Source of the DNA: Argentina anserina
Lineage: Eukaryota; Streptophyta; Magnoliopsida; Rosales; Rosaceae
Reading direction: 5' to 3'
NCBI RefSeq assembly: GCF_933775445.1
Contig: NC_065877.1
Location: forward strand, 22,506,001-22,570,000
DNA: 64,000 bases
Part shown: positions 59,821-64,000 of the stretch, in pieces
Layout of the letters: the number at the start of each line of letters is the position of its first letter
Position numbering within the stretch: position 1 is the stretch's first letter
Program-made: the position numbers and the translations under genes
Notes under the pieces: generated by a model
The model's database searches: none
Seen by the model: only the letters and a program-made list of their open reading frames with translations
Told to the model about the DNA's origin: nothing

Positions 59821-62800
59821 GTATAATAGCCCTTTTTAGAATAATGTCAAATCACCGCGTCGTTCCCGCTTTGTTCACAGAGACGGATGGAGAGGGTTTT
59901 ATCCAGAGAGGATTTTACCCACAGAGAGGATTTTGACTCCCTTTAGTTTTTTTCATGCACCCCAAAAAGGCAAGGTCAATGCTTCACAAATTATCTATTA
60001 TTTAATCCAATGGTACTTGTGCAATGTTATTAATCCAATGGTTCTTGTGCAACTATATTTTTATTTTTATTTTCATTAATTTGATTGCACCATGTTTATT
60101 TTCATTAGTTGGAACCATAAATCTAACTCAATCACTGGTAGCAGTAAGTGTAAACAAGACAATACTTTTGAATTTGCACAAGTATATGAAGAGCACTTGA
60201 TGTCAAGAACATAATTTGATTATCAACAATTTGAACATTTACAAGTAGTAGTCCAAACTAAAGAAAAAAAGAAAGCTCCTGACAAAACAAATCAGAAAGC
60301 ATTTCAATCTCAACAGATTTGCAGCTCCTAACTAAATGAGTGAGACCTTCCTTACTCCTCACAATTCTAACAAACAATAAGAGCAGATGTATTCTCGGTC
60401 TTCTCACATAAGTATAGAGCCAAACAACCTTGGAGCATATGTATATCTTGACCTGCAAACATCAAAATATTGAAATATTAAGACATTGATAGAAAAAAGA
60501 TAGAAAGCTCAAGGAACCAGTGCTTCAAACAGAGAAGAAATAGATTAAAAGCATACATTGGTAAGTCTCATCACTTAATCTAAGACATTAACTTGATTGT
60601 ATCAAAAGCATGTGCACAAAAATGCTATAAAGATGAATTAATATCACAAATGACACGTAAATGTTACATTCATATCGTGTTGCGCATAATCAGTACTTGT
60701 CATGATTTGCATAATGCAGTTCAAAATACAGTGTCTGGCACATAATGCAACCACACAGGTACCATGCTACATCAAACAAACATGTCTTAGGAGTTATGAA
60801 GTGTCAGATGAACATGGCGTTCCAGGAAGTTATTGTCACACCCCAAAACCCGGGGTGTAACTTATAAGGTTCTCAAACAGGAGAAAATGATGAAACGACA
60901 AATGCCAATCTTGGCACTGAAATGATGGTTTGCTATTTTAGCTTGAAAATTGATTGAAAATATTAGGTTTCTGGAGAACATGGCAGCATAATGATCAGCT
61001 TAGAAACGAAAAGGGCAAAATGAGCACAGCAGTAGTTTTCAGAAAAATCAATAAATCTGTTTTTCTCTTCAGAACAAGACTTTCAACCTCAATAAGTGGT
61101 TCCTTTTGGTTGACAGATCACACTATCAAAAACCTGGAAACAAAGGAGTGATATACTAGAGGTTCAAAGGATTAAATCATATAGAGAATGCACAAAACAT
61201 ACATAAGGGATAGCATAGATCGCACTTCACAGAGTTTCCGAATTAAGATACACAAGAACAAATATTTGAGGGATAGAACACAAAACAAGATCTTAGCAAA
61301 CTTCACCAGATCATATCATCCTCCAAAATATAACTGAAACCAAATGAGTAATATGCATTGAGATAAACTACCCCTTACGAGAATGTCAAAAAGTAGCACA
61401 ATTACTTATACTGCATAAAACTTTGAATTATAAGTTCTAATTCCATAGAGACAACAAAAGTAATAATTGAAGCAATAGGGGTCTTGCTAATTTACCAAGT
61501 ATATGCATAGTCCAAGAGATTTAGGAAGCTACAAACTCAATCCATTGTGCAAGGGGTAGTCTAACAAAGGAGCAGAAGACAATCAACTAGACAGGCTAGT
61601 GTTTGATTCTAGGCCTCTTCATGATCATAACATTGCAGTGAGCATGATAAGCACAATAGTTCATTACACTTCCTAGAACGGCCTTGCACCAAAATCAAAC
61701 AAAGAATTGATATGAATGCACAGTAATTCATACTAATATACATTGTTCTGAAAGGTAGAAAGTAGAATAGAGAATTCCAAAACCACTTGAGCAATAAAAT
61801 GTCACCACTCCACTTACTTACAATTATCCATATAACAGGAAATATGAACATATAGGTGCTAAATTCCAACAAACCTAAATATGATCAGCAACAGTACTAG
61901 CTTGCAGCGTCCCCTCTTCCACCATATACAAGACCATCATGAAAATTACAGAGTCACAAATTGTTGAAAATCAAATCACCACACAAGGCTGAGGATGTAG
62001 AAAGACGCATCTACTTGGTTACAAATGTTTTTGTAATCGATCACAATCAACTTGATCAATCAATACTCTCGTGATCGATATCATATCGTATCGAAACGAT
62101 TATCAACCAATAGAGTACTCAAAGAGTTGAGAATAAAAAGACGAACATAATGGAATAAAGCTGAAGCCTCTGTCTCCGGATTGAAGCCACCACCGTTGTG
62201 GACTCTAGGGGCCACCTGCTAGTCTCTTCCCGTCGTCTTCGAGATTGGAGACGGCAACGTCGCTACTAGGGAACGAACTGGATCGGACAACGGCTTCAGC
62301 CTCTTCTGCTCTCTGAGCCCTTTACCGAATCTCATCCTCAATTGACGATGAGTGGTAGGTGATGAATTGCAGAAGTGAGCGAGGGGTTTAGGTTTGGAGA
62401 AAGAGGGAAAGTGATGAGATTCGAGTTGCTCGATGGACATGTGAGTTGCATGTGGGAGAGACTGGTCGGGTTGGTCAAAGGGCCAGAGTTACCTCTTGCC
62501 TTTGGTCGGGGAAAAAAGTGGTCTTTGCGCTGTATTCCACTTTTTCAATTTTCTGCCATTTTTGATGGTCTTGCCCGTCCAAAACGCACCTGGTGCATTT
62601 TCTCTTACAACAAGTTAATTACGAACTAGAAATAAGCTCTTATCCGGTGACCAAGAGGCTACCTCAAAAATACACCAGGGAAAAGCCAAACACAACCACA
62701 GGGCGGTCGTGAGAGATTTGAGGCTCCGTGCGGGTAAAAAAAAAAGGGCCCTTGTACAATTTTTTTAATTAAAAAAATTTTTTTTATTGGCAAAATTAGA

Positions 62801-63937
62801 AAAAAAAAAGGCGATTATATAAAGCTCCGAACACCGAAGCCGTCGAATTCAGAATATCAGAATAATTGTGAAGGATCACTATTAAGTCTATCCATTTATA
62901 GAGGTAGCATAGAAATAAATTTTGATTTAGGAGAACATCAATCGACAACCGAACTCTTTGATTCTTTCTATTAGTCTTATTCATAATGAAAGGAGAAGAT
63001 TAACAATTTAAGAGAAAATAAGACGGAAGAAGTATGAAAAAAATCAAGTTTTGTTGAAAACAATGCAATTGTGAAAAAAAAGAGAGGATAATATTAATTA
63101 ACAAAGGAGCAAACAGAAAAAAAAAAATTGGGTCGTGCACTGCTTGCCCTCTCTCACCAATTGTTATGTTAACCCCAAACACATGATACATGCATTTACT
63201 CATTAAGTTGATTAAGACTTAAATGGCCAGTAAGGTTCTCAAACTTTAAGTTTTCACATTAATATAGTAATGATGGTTGAGATTAGTCGGTTTCCATTGC
63301 CATTGCGCTGCAATACATAATTACATAGTTATGAATGGACTTGAAAAATCTTAACCAAATGTTTTTTTGGCGCGCTCTAAAATCCTCTTAGCCGATATAG
63401 CACAGAGACTAATGAACAAACATCCTTCTTGGATGTAGATTGTGGGGCCTGTCAACACAGAGTTGAGAAGACAACTATCCAATTATATATTTGATGAACA
63501 CAAGTTAGACTAACCGAGAAATTGTTGTCCGATAGATGAACGGACTCTTGGCTGATGGTTGATCGCTGATGGTACATTAACTTATTAGTTTAGGATTATT
63601 TTAGATGTTCAATTAATGAGGTGATTAAATGAAGAGTTTGTGTGTATGTTATGCATTTCTATGCATCTCACATCCCATAGTTCATAGTTGACAACGAATA
63701 TTGTTTCCTTTACCATAATCACAAAATAATGATGGCAAGAAGATTTGAGATGCATCCATGTATTTTACTATTTTAGAATTTTCCAATGGTAATGGCTAAG
63801 ATAAAAAAATTTCCTCGATTTGCAAATACATGAAAAAATAGGGTCTAAAAATACAAAAATCTCCGGAGGGTAAAGCTAGGGTCACGCAGCTTTGACACTA
63901 GGCCGTGCCATAAGCTCTCTCTCTCTCTGCAAAAGCT
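59821..63937. other. Gene-poor right end
   Basis: No gene I can support. A near-tandem 29-bp repeat (TTAATCCAATGGTTCTTGTG type) lies at about 59997-60052. A hairpin ACACCCC/GGGGTGT lies at 60838-60859 within TGTCACACCCC, the start of many Ty3 LTRs, but no LTR partner was seen. A 73-codon ORF on the minus strand (62219-62440) has no recognised domain. Confidence 0.4.
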
Positions 63938-64000
63938 ATGACCGGCAACGATATCACTAGTTCTCCGACCAACCGGACCTTGTCTCTAAACTCCGACCTC
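63938..64000 (+). CDS. Possible gene start running off the window
   Basis: A CT repeat (about 63916-63928) is followed by ATG at 63938, with an open frame MTGNDITSSPTNRTLSLNSDL to the edge. A leader rich in CT before an ATG is typical of plant genes, but 21 codons are too few to judge. Confidence 0.2.
   Translation, partial: MTGNDITSSPTNRTLSLNSDL

Noticed and set aside
62219..62440. A 73-codon minus-strand ORF that might be a small gene.
   Set aside because: No domain, no splice support and no codon bias that I can see.
1..64000. CRISPR arrays, bacterial operons, integrated phage.
   Set aside because: No direct-repeat/spacer arrays or prokaryotic gene order; all genes are intron-containing and plant-type.

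Overview
This is a plant nuclear window. Its genes have many short GT-AG introns, AT-rich intergenic DNA and plant-specific gene families: a USP-kinase receptor-like protein, a REC/CLU protein, REM-type B3 domains, FPG1 with its plant alternative exon, and a plastid-type alpha/beta hydrolase. It also carries plant-type LTR retrotransposons. The gene content suggests a core eudicot, possibly Rosaceae, but the species cannot be fixed from sequence alone.

Left end (1-13000): two housekeeping-type genes lie head-to-tail on the minus strand. The first is a USP domain/coiled-coil/protein kinase gene of the PUB33-35/PUB51-52 class, cut by the window edge. The second is a complete 23-exon REC3-type clustered-mitochondria gene; the exon lengths I derived sum to exactly 1650 codons including the stop.

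Middle (13000-40400): almost no intact host genes. The region is layered with transposons. A Ty3-type solo LTR (15124-16865) has a perfect 5-bp target duplication. A Ty3/gypsy element (23611-31330) has a perfect 5-bp target duplication, and its 3' LTR was itself invaded by a second, rearranged Athila-like element. Inside that inner element lie an inverted LTR palindrome and a complete tRNA-Asp sequence carrying CCA, directly joined to the LTR at the primer-binding site. Next come a non-autonomous hAT element (31477-33638) with a perfect 8-bp duplication and a 3.4-copy 505-bp tandem array, and a Pack-type element (34313-36096) carrying an intron-containing fragment of the GPN-loop GTPase gene QQT1. 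A broken FAR1-type fragment follows.

Right half (40400-58000): a REM/VRN1-like gene with three B3 domains is interrupted inside its first B3 exon by a young but inactivated Ty1/copia element (173-bp LTRs that differ at 3 sites). It is followed by FPG1, a DNA-repair glycosylase with mutually exclusive exons 8a/8b and a miniature transposon that ends at the 8a splice acceptor. Convergent to FPG1 is a complete plastid-targeted alpha/beta-hydrolase-fold gene. A fold-back MITE lies just upstream of the hydrolase, followed by a LINE fragment. The last ~4 kb holds no gene I can support.

The functional genes do not form a pathway. The recurring theme of the window is transposons nesting into one another and into a host gene, and two of these carry captured cellular sequence (tRNA-Asp and QQT1).
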